NCBI GenBank assembly: GCA_948146395.1
Contig: OX411558.1
Location: 52,089,622-52,153,621, forward strand
Reading direction: 5' to 3'
Length of the DNA stretch: 64,000 nt
From: Fragum whitleyi
Lineage: Eukaryota > Mollusca > Bivalvia > Cardiida > Cardiidae
The position numbers and the translations under genes were made by a program. This document shows, one piece after another, positions 23,302-36,628 of this stretch. The notes beneath the pieces are model-generated. The model was not told the origin of the DNA and did no database searches. It saw nothing but the letters and a program-made list of their open reading frames with translations. The number at the start of each line of letters is the position of its first letter. Positions within the stretch are counted from its first letter, which is position 1.

Positions 23302-26300
23302 GTAAGTAGAAATACAGGTGGACAACACTTCTGCGAATAGTTATGAACTGTTTATGATAAACAAAGTTGATGTAGAAATACAGGTGGATGTTATGAGTAA
23401 ATAGAAAGAAAATTAAAAAAGTGACCCGTCACGCGAAAAGGGAGCATCTGGGAACTCCGTATTATTTTTGAAAGAGATTGATTCTAGTACAGGAAAACCA
23501 GAAGTCGCATTTCAAAAATTATTTCATAGGAAGGTAGATCGATTAATCTAGATTCAGAAAATTAGTAAAGTGCGAAAGGTTTCGACCCTAGTCAGTCGGC
23601 GCACTCCGACTGACTCGACACTTTACGAGCTGCTCAGATGGTCCCTTTTCGCGTGAAGGCTCACAGTTTTGATAAGAGATGGAGAGAGTATTTGTAGATT
23701 TCATGGAGGTATAAAAGTAAAACATAATCACATTGCATGAATACGCGAAGCTGATTCATACATAAAAGTTATTGTGTTTTAAGTTCCATACCTCAATGAA
23801 ATCAACAAATATATACAAAGTTATCTTATAAATTGGTAGCATGAAGCCAAAATATCAAGGTTTGTCAATATTGAAACAGATTTATTATGGGACTACTTTT
23901 TGCTGAAGCTTAAAATATTTCTGTTAACTCAAAATTATTTACTAACATAAAAACATTTACCACCAAATCAGAATGCTGGATTTCTGATAGACTCAACTCA
24001 AATTAAATTATTTTCAATGCGTTTAACACTATTTTGTGAAATATGATAAGCTGAACATTTCATTTTCACCCCAAATAGGAAAGCAGTCAAAACAAATCTT
24101 TGAAATTGGCCATTTAATATTTGAACCCCTGTCCGACATTTCAAACAATGCCGTGATGCTTAATGGACAAACCTTTGTCACCCAGGACAATTACACAGTG
24201 AATTTAGAATATTCTGCCCTTGTCAAAAGAAACAATAGATACGTTGCTAACAATAGGGCGCAAAGTAAAGATTGTATTGATGCACAGGCTGATCTGAGTA
24301 TAAACGTCACACACGAATGAAATTGTTTAAAATGTCTCGCACTGGCTCATTCACAAACATCAGATGAACAGAATAGAGGGAGTTAAGCAAATCTGAAATA
24401 TTGATTTCTAACTGAAACCCTATGTTGTGGGTATTCATTCGAATCGTCTTGACGAGACAATTCCAATGAGTACCAGCAACATAGGGTTAGTGCTAAAATT
24501 TTATAGATAATTAAATCCAAAATCCCCCTCTATCTGTAGCTCCGAATGAGCATGATTTTTTGACAGATGAAGAAAACAAAGTACGGTTTCGTATTGTCTT
24601 TTTTTTTCCAATCGGTTTCAAGTTTGATTTCTGTTGTAAGAAATTTCATACTTTTATCAATCAAGCATCAAACGCGATTGAGAACACTTCCTTTAGAATT
24701 TTAGTTCTTGGGCTGTGTTAGATTCTTAAAGACGCGATTTTTTTTCAGATATTGACTCGACCCTTGCTACTGAATCAATCCCAGCTAGAGGATATGTGAG
24801 CGTAATCCTTGAAGCACAATACGGAATGAATGACACGGAATATGCAAACAAATCCTTGCTAATCCAGTCGAGCGGTAACTTTACACTACAGGTGTTTTCC
24901 AGAACTCCTTCACACACGGAGGGACTGCTGGCAATACCAATAGAAGACCTCAACGGTCCAAAACTAGACGAAGTGGTGTATGAATACATTATCTCGACCT
25001 TTTGTGGTACTTCCGGTTATTGTCAAATGGGAGTAGCCGCCCTTGAGGATACGGAAGTTAGACTCACATTTCCTGCGCATGTGCACGAGATCTCGTTTTG
25101 TAAGGGACTTGACGGATGGGAGATTTTTCGAAGTAATATCGAAAGTATCTTATTAATCAAGAAGTATCATGCGGTGCAGATCGAAACAACACGTGATCTA
25201 ACTGGTACCCATGTATACAGTTTTCAACCTATTGTCGTATTTATTGGTTCCCGAAATGTCTCAATGTCCAATGGTCTCGTCCATATGATAGAACAGCTAG
25301 CACCTTCTTCTCAATGGGGAACCAAATATGCTATATCGACGCTCGGCAGTAATGACTTTGGGGATATTCTCAAGATATCCGCTTCCTGGCCCAATACAGA
25401 GGTCAATATGACCGGGTACCAGAATTTCATTATTTCAAAGAAGGAAGACGTTGTATCTAGGCGACTTGAGAAAGATTCGACAACGTACATCACGGCAAGC
25501 GCACCTATTCAGGTACAGTTGAAAACGTATTATATAGCAATGTATGTACAATGTATATGTTATAATAAACAGGACGATAAATTCTGCATTGTCGCTTACA
25601 TAAAACTGAAAGGAACAAACAAACAAACAAATTACATGAGCTAGAAAACATACGTGCATTATTTCGAGAACAACAAAGATTCTTAAATGAATTTTAAAAA
25701 AGAAAGGGAAAAACCGAACAGAAGGTAGAATACCTAGCGTCGACGCGTAGATTTCGTTCCTCTGAGCTCAAATATTGAACGTAAGCGTATTAATTTAAGT
25801 ATGAACTCTCATTCCTAGCGCACTCGCGCCTATTTTACGAATCCACGTTTTTTCATGTATTCATGCAGCTTTATACTATCACGACTCAATGTCTATTAGG
25901 TCTAAACTAAATACTAATGTTTTAGTCTTAAACGATTTTTTGACATTTGTTTTTTAACATTAACCCAAGCTAGTCAAAGTACAGTTTACAAAGAAGGTCG
26001 AGATTTGATAAAGCAAGGGCACATTATTTTCTACATTGATTTATTTAGTACAATATATATATATATATATATATTTAAAATTATAGATTCTTAAAACATT
26101 GAAAAAGAGAGCAAAATATGCTTGCAATTTTTTAATATAATTGTAAATTGTTCAACATGCGTGCATGTTTGTCTGCTTTGATGTCAATCATAGATTATTA
26201 TCGTCCTAGAAATTATTCATGAACGGAGAAAAAATGTTCCAAAGGCATTTTCTTAAAGTTTTGTTTTTTATCTTATAACTGTACAAATATCCGTGTGATA

Positions 26301-29300
26301 ACATCCCGTATGATATTTTTTATGATATCACATAGTTATTTTTAGAACAATAATATAATGCAGTTATTTTTAGAAACTTGCATTTCAGTTAAAGAATTGA
26401 CGAAAACAAGATAAATATAGGTTATAAGATAAATATAATACATACTCAGTGTTTTGTATGAGAAAAAATATCTAACTCGGCAGAGCCTCGCCAATTATCA
26501 GTTCTCCCAACCTCTATATATTTATCTATTTTGATTTTACTAGGTAGTACAGATAACTGGGATTGATTATGCTACGAACGACAACTCAGCCAAGCTTGCC
26601 ATGGTTTCCGTTCCTGCGATAGAACATTATTCGGAGACGATAAAGATATCATGTGGTACCCAGCAACAGTCTGCAAACTTCTTTGTGACGTCAGGTCAGA
26701 TGAAATTTTTCCTATACAAGTCGGGGATCAGGGGCCCGTTTTACGAAACTTCTTACCAAAAAGTAATCGTAAGTCAAAATCACAAATCGTATCTGGTATT
26801 TTCATTCACAGTTAGAATCTGCCTTGCAATATCTCATAGGAATCGTCTTTAAACGTTGATTGCAATGGGGTGATGCCTGGCAGAATTCCATATTAAGTTA
26901 CTACTGTAGAAGCAGCTTTAAATTTTGACTTACGCAGAAAATGATCGCAACATGTTTAGTAAAACAGACCCCAGATAACTAATTGTCATCTTTTATTGAG
27001 ACGATCAAACGTCAGACTGTTTATTTTTATTTTTCTTGTCTATGGAAAACTACAGTTAACAACATCGTGAAATTGACAAAGTCAGTGATTTTGGAATGAT
27101 AACGGAATGATATTGAATGAGTGTGTTGAGCGAGTTTGTGTGAAATAAAGGGAGGTAACACGATATCACTAATTTTGATCAGGATGAACAAAATTAACGA
27201 TATTCATTACCTCCCTTTAAAATGCAAACAATTTTTATGAATAGCTTTTTATTTCTTCGAAAATCTATTACACGTTTACAATTTAATTAATGTCACTGAA
27301 ATCGGGTTTTCAATATATTTTTATTTTGAATGTTTTTGTTGATATTATCATTTTAAGTGGTTTTGGTGCGATTTTGAATGGAGTGAGTGTTTAGAATGAA
27401 TGATTGGAACTCTGGATAAGTATTTTTGAACGCTTATGATCGGGATGATTGTCAATTTCACGATGTTGTTAACTGCCTATAACAAACTTTCCAAATAGAA
27501 AAACCTTGTTTCGAAGTGGCGTGATAAACGCTTTAAATTTCAGTAAGTATCTAGTCTAGTTAAAAGGACACTAGTATCTAGTCTAGTTAATAAGAACAAT
27601 ATCCTATTCTTTGGTACAATGCCGTAACTACGTTGTGTCATTGGTCACTAAGCTAAAGATATTTTTAAAGCTAAACACGGTTATATTAATTAAATAAAAT
27701 GTTTATAATCCCAAAACGTGTGATGGCTTACCATGACAAATCTTGATTAGCCACAGGGAAGAGTTGTTAAATCCCATCACTCCCAATGTGGATTTTTGCT
27801 AACGGCAAAATAAAAGTTTTTAGTTTTAACATATTTTATTCAGAAAAATTTACAGACAGTATAATGTACAGCATATCGGTGAAAAGGATTGGAACGAAAG
27901 CTTGAGAAACTTATATAGTTCCTCTCCTAACAACTGTCAACGTTAAAAATGGTCTGTCTTCTAAATTTCTAGGCAGAAAATACATATCAAACATGAATAT
28001 ATAAGATCAGCGGTACAACAATAATTAGTATATGGAAAAAAATGAAGGTTGAAGGTTATAAGGTTATTGATAAGTGCAGAGAAGAGCCCATTTGATAAGA
28101 GTTGAAACGCATATCTTAAATAATGAGTGACGATAGAACATTGTTCAGGGAATACGAAAATATTCAAAGGTGAGTCAGTTCCGGTCGTCCTTAGATCCTT
28201 TATGATTCCGATCTCAACACCGAAGTAACCTAGAAAAACGAAATTTTATACAACTGTTAGCCATAACTTAAGAAAGTCCCCTTTTATTTTTGTGGTCAAG
28301 GAGGTCGATATCAAAATTGAAATTTACCCACCAACCATCTCCGGAACCATGGCAAAACGTCAGCAAGGGGATGAGTCCGCTTTGCGATAGATCTTGTTCA
28401 CTTCATTAGTTGATTAATTAATTAATTGATTAATCTAATAACTTATTATTTAATTAACTTATTAATTGATTAATTAATCCATATTTAATTATATTTACTA
28501 TATTTTATTAATATATTCAGTTATTTTATTTTTTTTTCCTTTTGTTTCTTCATATTTCAGAAAAGACCAAATTTCCCATGATAATGGGAATGCATATGTC
28601 TGACATCACGGGAATCCCATTTACCCCGTATAAAATCAGTAAGAAGGAAGTTACGGACAATCCCGTGTACGAACTCTATGGTGTCCTGATGGGTGGGGTA
28701 GTCAAATGTGATAACGGGGCTGTTCTACCGCTGAAAGTAACTTATGATGTCTCCGATGACGACTCTCAAAATGATACGGTATATTTATGATTCTAATAAT
28801 AATAAAAATAAAAATAGTAATATAAACAAAGGCACGATCAAAATGAATAACAATTATACCAATAATACAACCAATCTTGCTCAAGCGACCACATCTTTTA
28901 AGCGACCCGTTTATTGAGCGACCGTTTTCAAATCAAAACATTTTAAAAAATAGATCTTTTTGGTTTAAAAGATAAATAAATAAATCCTATGTGGTTAAAA
29001 TTCATTGGAATCGTCTCATCGGGACGATTCTTTGAGTTTTAACCAAAAGTATTATTGAGAAATCCGCAACAGCATATATATTCAATCAAAATACTAATTT
29101 ATATTAGTGAGCAAAATGTGTCCTAAGCGACCATTCCCTTTAACGTCCACTTTTTGGTGGTCACGTAAGCCGTCGCTTAATACACATTTTATTGTACTGA
29201 TGATTATATAGAATCAATCCGTAGTATCACCCATACTCGATTTATCATGCATTGACCTGATATCACCTGTCTGATAAAATAACATGATATCAGTCAGTCT

Positions 29301-32300
29301 ATTTTTAGAAACAATTTGCATACACTTTCCCCTGAATTTCTTTGATTGGTAAGGTTTTACTATAGTAATGTGCGAAAAAGGGTTGCTTAATAAATAGAAT
29401 AACATGTACGTGTCTTAAAATATCAATGTAATCTGGTCTCGGTAGCGAGAAATTATCGTGACTCGGCAAAGCCTCGTCCTGATAAATTCTCCCAACCTCG
29501 ACTTGATAACATTGATATATTTAAAGACACTCGCATAGTATTCTCTATACTAAATCCAATCAATCGACGGCATTTGCATGATATTAATGTCTCGTATCAT
29601 CATTATCTTGTCAATTTCTTGATGTTCTTAACTGTACAGGCAATTCTGGTTTATTCATTCATTAATGTTATCAATCATATTTTTTTTTTTCTTCAATTGA
29701 ATTATAAATGATCTAGTTTAAATGACTGAAGAATGGTATATTTATGTTTACGTGATATATATTTGCATACCAATAAGGTTCATTTTTGTTACCAATTGAG
29801 ACCCAGAACTTGCGTTAATTATATATTTTTGAAATATCAGTTTTGATAATAATCAGAATTCTGAGACAGTTTACTTTATTGGAGTTTCACTTTTTACCGT
29901 AGATCAGGCCAGTGGACCGTTACAAAAATAATATATGCTGGTCTAAACTTTCTGTGATGATGATATCATATCCGCTAACGTGAGATATTTATACAGTTAG
30001 AAACATCAAATAATTGACAAGATGAATGATTTTGGAATGATCTTGGAATGAATTTGAATGAGTATGCGGTGCGAGTTTTGAGTGAAATTAAAGAGAGGTA
30101 ATTCAAATATGGCTAATTTTGTTCAAGATGAACAAAATTAGTGATATTTATCGTCTCCCTTTAATAGAATATACGTGATTCTTCCTTTATATATCTTAGT
30201 GTACCAATTAGACACTTTAAAATCCACACTAACCAATAAAATCGTAAAATAATTTGATCGATTTGAATCAAATGTCGATTGCCTAGAACAATTTTGAAAT
30301 CTTTTCTTATGATTTTTTAGCGTTTTTGATCGATTTAAGTGAGTGTTTGGAATGGATGAATGAAGCGATGTGTGAGTGATTTAGAATGATTTTGTTCGGA
30401 ATGAGTGTCAATTTCACGATGTTTTTAACTGTAAGACAAAGTAATTTTCACCAAAGTATCATAACTCTGTACAAATTCAACAGGTGCTTACCAGAAAATA
30501 TATCTATCTCATATGCTGGGTGTTCCTGTGTCGTTCAGAGTAGGACTCTAAAAATGTTTTTTTTCTGTTGAACAGAGCATATGTGAGTTATTTAATCAAT
30601 TTAAATGACTTGTTACTTCATAACGATATATTTGACTTCGTGGAAATACGAACAAAAGACATGAAAATCCAAATGCAAGGGATTTTCCATGTCGCTATAG
30701 AATGCTTGTCTGCACGTGTAATTCAAGCCGGGCATTGTAGTGTACGTGGTCGGGAGGCAAAGCAACGGCTTCTTAATCAACAGGGGCCTGTTTTGACTAA
30801 ACTTCTTATAAAAAAGTAATCGTAAGTCAAAATCACGAATCCTACCTGGTGTTTTTATATATTGTTAGATTCTGCATTGCAATATCTCATTGGAATCGTC
30901 TTGAGTAGACGACTTCAATGAGATGATGCATGGTAGAATTCCATATTTAGTTTCTAATGTAAAAGCAATTTTTATTTTTCACTTACGCAAATATTGTTAT
31001 AAGATGTTAAGTAAAACAGGCTCCAGATTTTAAGAGCGATTCCCGGGGGCGGTTATCGATATTGGTTCTTTCTTTGTCCAACACTTTCGCAAGTACCTGT
31101 TTATTTCCAGAAAGCAGAAACGAGAAGAATTAATTCAAGTTGAAAGAACTTGTATCCCAATCTATGTAAATTTTATGGATTTAAACCAGTCTAACATCTT
31201 AATTCTCCATGAAACCCTAATATATGGGTACTCATTTATGGCAAGTATTATCTAATATAATCAATCATATTATCTAGAATCCAAAATACATCTTAATCTT
31301 TATATCTGACTGTCGTTTCGTATATTTTTACAGACTGATGAGCTGCCCCCTGCAGAAACAACTTGTCTTGGTGAGTTAATTGTTCCCGAATATTATTTAA
31401 TTTGGCTTTGCGTATCGAAATTCGAGCGAGCTGATTGGATCAAAAGTTTAATTCACATCCCTTAACTACTATTTTATTTACTATGATGTAAATTACACCT
31501 GCACCCAATTAGATACAATCAAATATCCTCGATACTAGTAAAATAATGCTTGTTGCCAAATAATTATAAAAGTTTTTGTTGATGTTGTCTTTGTCGAAAT
31601 TAGAACCTTGAGAGTTCGAGGCGAACCCAACTTCGCAATGACCCACTTCTCTCATTGATGTATGAATCAAAACCTTTATAGACAGTTTTTTCATATCACA
31701 CGGGTGTAATTACACTATTGAAATATATTGTATAAATGAGCACAGCTGTGAAATGTATTTGATGAAGTCATTATATACAACCTGCGTGTATATACATGTA
31801 TAATTGCAATCCAATAAAATAAAGAAATTTGATTGGTTTAAATCGCATCACGTGGGGAAATCCATTGCACTTTATTTCTGTATAAAATGCAATAGGTCTA
31901 TCGGGAACCCCCCGACCTTTGATCTGCATATCCTGTGTTTTAGGAACTCGAAAACCCCTCGTTCCCCTTCCATATCGTAATATTGCTATTTAATATAATA
32001 GAATATTTTCGAAAGAATTTATGATTAAAAGCATGCAGTTCAGATTCTGAGTCGATGTTTACAGCGAGTCGACGAAGACCACCAAGCAACCCTCTCAGCT
32101 AAGCCCGATCACGATAGTTTCGGTTTTAAATGCAGAATAACTTGTCAAAATTATGTTTAGATCATAGGTACCTCTACGAATGTCAAATTGTCTTTTGTTT
32201 GTGTACCATTTGTTTAACTTTATGCCGTTTAACTTCGATAGCGAGAAAAAATACACCATCTAAAAATAGATTGTGTAATACACGCAGAAAGTAGACTCGA

Positions 32301-35300
32301 AACTTCAATGTTTAGCCGAGTATTTTAATAGTTTCTTAGACCAAGGGGATTGCAATTATAAGGGCAGAGTGTCTTTTTCACAGCGTTTATAGGGGTATAA
32401 AGTGCAATTGCCTTAGCACATGGCTTAAACATAACGCCCTACGGGCGTTATTTGCCATGTGCTAAGGCAATTGCACTTTATACCCCAATAAACGCAGTGA
32501 AAAAGACACTCATCCCTATAATAATATATACTCAGTGTTTTGTACGAATAAAAATATCTAACGAGGTTGGGAGAATTGATTATTGTCGAGGCCCTGCCGA
32601 GACAATTATCGATTCTCACAACCGAGTTAGATATTTTTTTCGTACAATACACTTAGTATGTATTATATCTTATCTTATAATCTCTATTTGTCTTATTTTC
32701 GTCGATGTTTCTAACTGAAATGCAAGTTCTAAAAATAACTGCATTATATCATTGTTTTAAAAATAACTATGTGATATCATAAAAAAATATCATACGCGAT
32801 TATATCACACGGATATCTGCATAGTTATAAGATAAAATATGATATACAGAAAATTTTGAATTGATGAATTTCAAGAAATTTGTAGTTTTATCCCAACATT
32901 CAGGCCATTTCAGATATAGATTTTCTATTCCCTGTACACATAGAAATAAATTTAGTATCATATAAGAACAGATACAGTCGGGGCTTTGTCGACTCGTCAT
33001 CCAAAACAGATATTCTGTTTGTAAACGGTACGTTTAAGGTATACCCGTAATAGTTCTGAAACCTTTCGGAAATCATGAATGTTAACAGTGTTAACCGATT
33101 TTTCCCAATTATTTCATAAGGAAATCTCGGTTAACACTGTGGAAGAGCATGAGTTTCTTATGTTGCGAGGCTATTACAGTTCCACTGCCTTAAAAGTTTG
33201 TATTCCTCAGCCTCTCACTCATCATCCTCTATGTATTTTATTAGATGGAAATTATGGCTGGGTTACATACGGCACGAGCGGATATCCAGCGACATCAACA
33301 TGCTTTTATCAGCCCTTTGATGGTTTCTCCATACTGAAACTACGTCTTATCACGTGCGGAGATGTCCACGTGAGGATTAACACGAACAACGGATTTGTGG
33401 ATTATAAGATTAGCATGAAGAATGTTCACGTGACCCGTTGTATTGGTCAGGGATGTGATGGGTTTGATATTATTGATGATAGGTAGGATATACATAGAGG
33501 ATATTGAATGAGTGGTTATGGAATACCGAATTTATTAAACGAGTCATCTATAAACAGATAAAAACGAGGCTGTGCCGAGTTTTTATCTGTTTGAGATGAT
33601 GAGTTTAATAAATTCGGTATTTCATCAGCACAAATTTTATATTCCATTTATAATATGACCAGAGTTTTTTCGAAGAAAAGTCAAAACTCTTGAAATTCAA
33701 CGTTTCCATTTTCCGAGAAACTTATAATGCCGTTTAAAATGACATCACAAACCATAGATTATGACGTCATTTTCGCGGTTACAAAAAAGCGTTGCTATTC
33801 GCTCTGAGCTTATTTGCATAGTTATTCCACTAGTGCAATATCACTCCGTGTAATATCAGAAATATTCAACGGGTTTTTTTTTCACTCCGGCGACGTAGGT
33901 CATTTTATAAATCATTTTATTGGTGATTTTTGGCGTTTCTTGGTGAATAATTATTATATAGATTTATAGACCTAGGTCAATAGCACCATTGAATGAATTA
34001 TTGGTTGATTGATTGATTGACTGCATGGTTGACTGATCGATTGCTAAATTGATTACATGGTTGGCTAATTGATTGATTGATTGATTGGTTGACTGATCGA
34101 TCGAGCGATCGCTTGATTGATTGATTGATTTGCTCACCTCCTCACTCAACATAAAGATACATGATTGTTATCTATCATTGATAGGTGTACATACCTTATC
34201 GATCCCACCAAATAATCAATCAATATTGCTAGAGTGCCCGTATACTATTTTTACTTGGTGAATTTGTGGAAAAATTAAAGACACTACTTTGAGTGACGTC
34301 GTCTAGGCAGGAACATGTTGTATTGATGAAATTATCATGACATCACATGCAAATTAACGCGTTTATGTTCCCACTAGAAAATTCACTTTTACATTTTCCA
34401 TGATAAAGCATTAAGGCTGTAGAATAATCGTGTTTTTTTGTTGTTTTTATTGTATCTAATCTTTAAGTTTTGTTGTGTGAACAACAGAACTTTTGTTTTT
34501 AAATGTGGCTTTCGTTGTTCGACCGATGTGAGAGATAAGGGAGAAGACATACTGCCTCGATATAGATAATTTAGAGTCTACGCCAAAAACAATAAACACG
34601 GTGTAATCGCATCACACACATCAACGAAAATGCGGCTTTAATTCCTACATTGGTTGATTTTTTTAGGGGGGGGGGGGATGCTCTTTGAATAGTTTCTTTG
34701 GTATGTCTAGTGCCCACAAGAACGGTATTTTGGTTTGATATTATATCAATGCTCTTATTTTGGTTTGGCGTTTGAGAAAACATGATAACAACGGCATCCT
34801 AAACTGTTCTACCACAAAAGGGTTATACTTTATTCAAGCTGTAGTTACGATATTTCGTTTAACCAAATGATGATATAATTTTTCAGTTTCAACATAAATC
34901 GACAATGCAGTACGGACATGGCGTGGTATTGGTTTAGGGTATTTCACGTATCTTCAGACACAAAATTTTGTTTCGGTTTTGGCCCTGTTGTAAGCACGGA
35001 CGATCGGTGTTCTGTGATTGGTCAGGGTAATGCCGACGTGTATGAATACCCAACCCACCTTGACGTCAGTGATTTCGTGATTACACCACTGTTCACACGA
35101 TCTTATTTTAACTATGGTAGGTACGAGGTCGGAAAACGGCTACCTAAGTTTGTTTGTACATTCGAGTACATTCGGAACATCGCTCGGACTTTCCGTAAAC
35201 TGGAAAGTACCTCGGACGTAATTGTAGTATCTTTTTATCATTTTTATGTAGTTCGGCTCCTGGTGGTACTTTGGTTAATACGCTTTAAGAATAAGGCAGA

Positions 35301-36583
35301 GCCCCGACAATTATCAATTCCCACAACCTGATAAGATTTCTTTTTCATACAAAACATAGAGTAAGTATTATATTTGTAAGCCGGTGCTTATGCAGTATTT
35401 GAAGCATCAGTGAAATGACGAAGGTCAACAGTTACGGTATTATAAATGATTGATTTGGTTGGTTAATTGGTTTTGGTTGTTTTATTGACAGCAGCGATAT
35501 GTTAGTTGTTGTAAAAGTCACTGATAGATTATTATAAGAATACAATGTAAGTGTCTTTAAAATATATAAATGTTATCTGGTCGAGGTTGGAAGAAAATAT
35601 CAAGCCTCGTCAAGATTATTTCTTGTAGCCACGACCAGATATTTCAAGACATACGTGTTATTCTTTATATCATGCAATCATTTTTTTCAGCGCTTTATTA
35701 TTTATAATTCCCTTAAAAGTCAAAGAAATTCAGGCGAAAGTGTATGCAAACTGTTTCTAAAAATAGACTGCCTGATATCTAGTAATTTTATCTGGCAGCT
35801 TATATCAGATGAATACAGGCTTCATTGCATGATAAATTCTAAGCATGAATTCCTACATTTTTATAAGATTTCCACAGAAAAGACTAAAACTGCTACCAAA
35901 CTGCCCAGTTATATGGCATTTCCGGTTTATTTCAGATCTGGAGACAGACGTAGACTGCCAAGTTCGAATTTCCGGTAAGATATGTTAAAGTTAAGGTAAG
36001 TAGGTTGAAATTATTGACATGACTTGACCTTTAAGCAATGAATAAATTAACGAATGAATACATTTATCATCGAGGGTAGTCGCAAGCCTTCGAAAAACAT
36101 CGTAAATCCGCGGAGGGTATGGGTTTTAAATAATGTTTGTATAACGTAATTTAGTACCTATACACATTGAATGATTGTGTGGTCGAGAGGTCTAGTCTGA
36201 TGACTACAGTTGCAGGGGTCAAGGGTTCAAATCAGCCTTTTTTTCACTTTTTTATATATTTTTTCTTTCTTCTGATAGTCCCGTTTGACTAGTTTGTATA
36301 TGACAATTAACCTTTTTGCACCGCTGCATTTCATTTATCGCATACAATCTCCTGAACTCAAATATGGAAAACACAAGTCGTTGTTAAATGTTCTTGAGTG
36401 CAATTTTGGTTGATAATCGAATACCTATGTTGGATGAGCAACTGGAGGATCGGAAGAGTTGTCGTGGTAGTATTCGTAACGAAAAATTCAGATATCCTTA
36501 GTTAAGTGCGCCAGCCGCGCAATTAAATATAAAAAAATCAAAATAGTCGTTTAAACCCCAATCAAACAAACAAAACAAACAAT

Positions 36584-36628
<45 letters not shown>

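Noticed and set aside
26695..26852. Extension of exon 4 to the in-frame stop
   Set aside because: The extension is MITE M3 sequence; the donor at 26695 fits exon 5's phase exactly.
30568..30819. 83-residue frame as an extra exon of the gene
   Set aside because: Its end is a MITE M3 arm and exons 5 and 6 already join in phase without it.
32452..32718. Opposing 75- and 88-residue frames around 32.5 kb
   Set aside because: Both arise from the large palindrome and family F foldback element.
33964..34152. Asn/Gln-rich minus-strand frame
   Set aside because: Translation of a degenerate TTGA tetranucleotide array.
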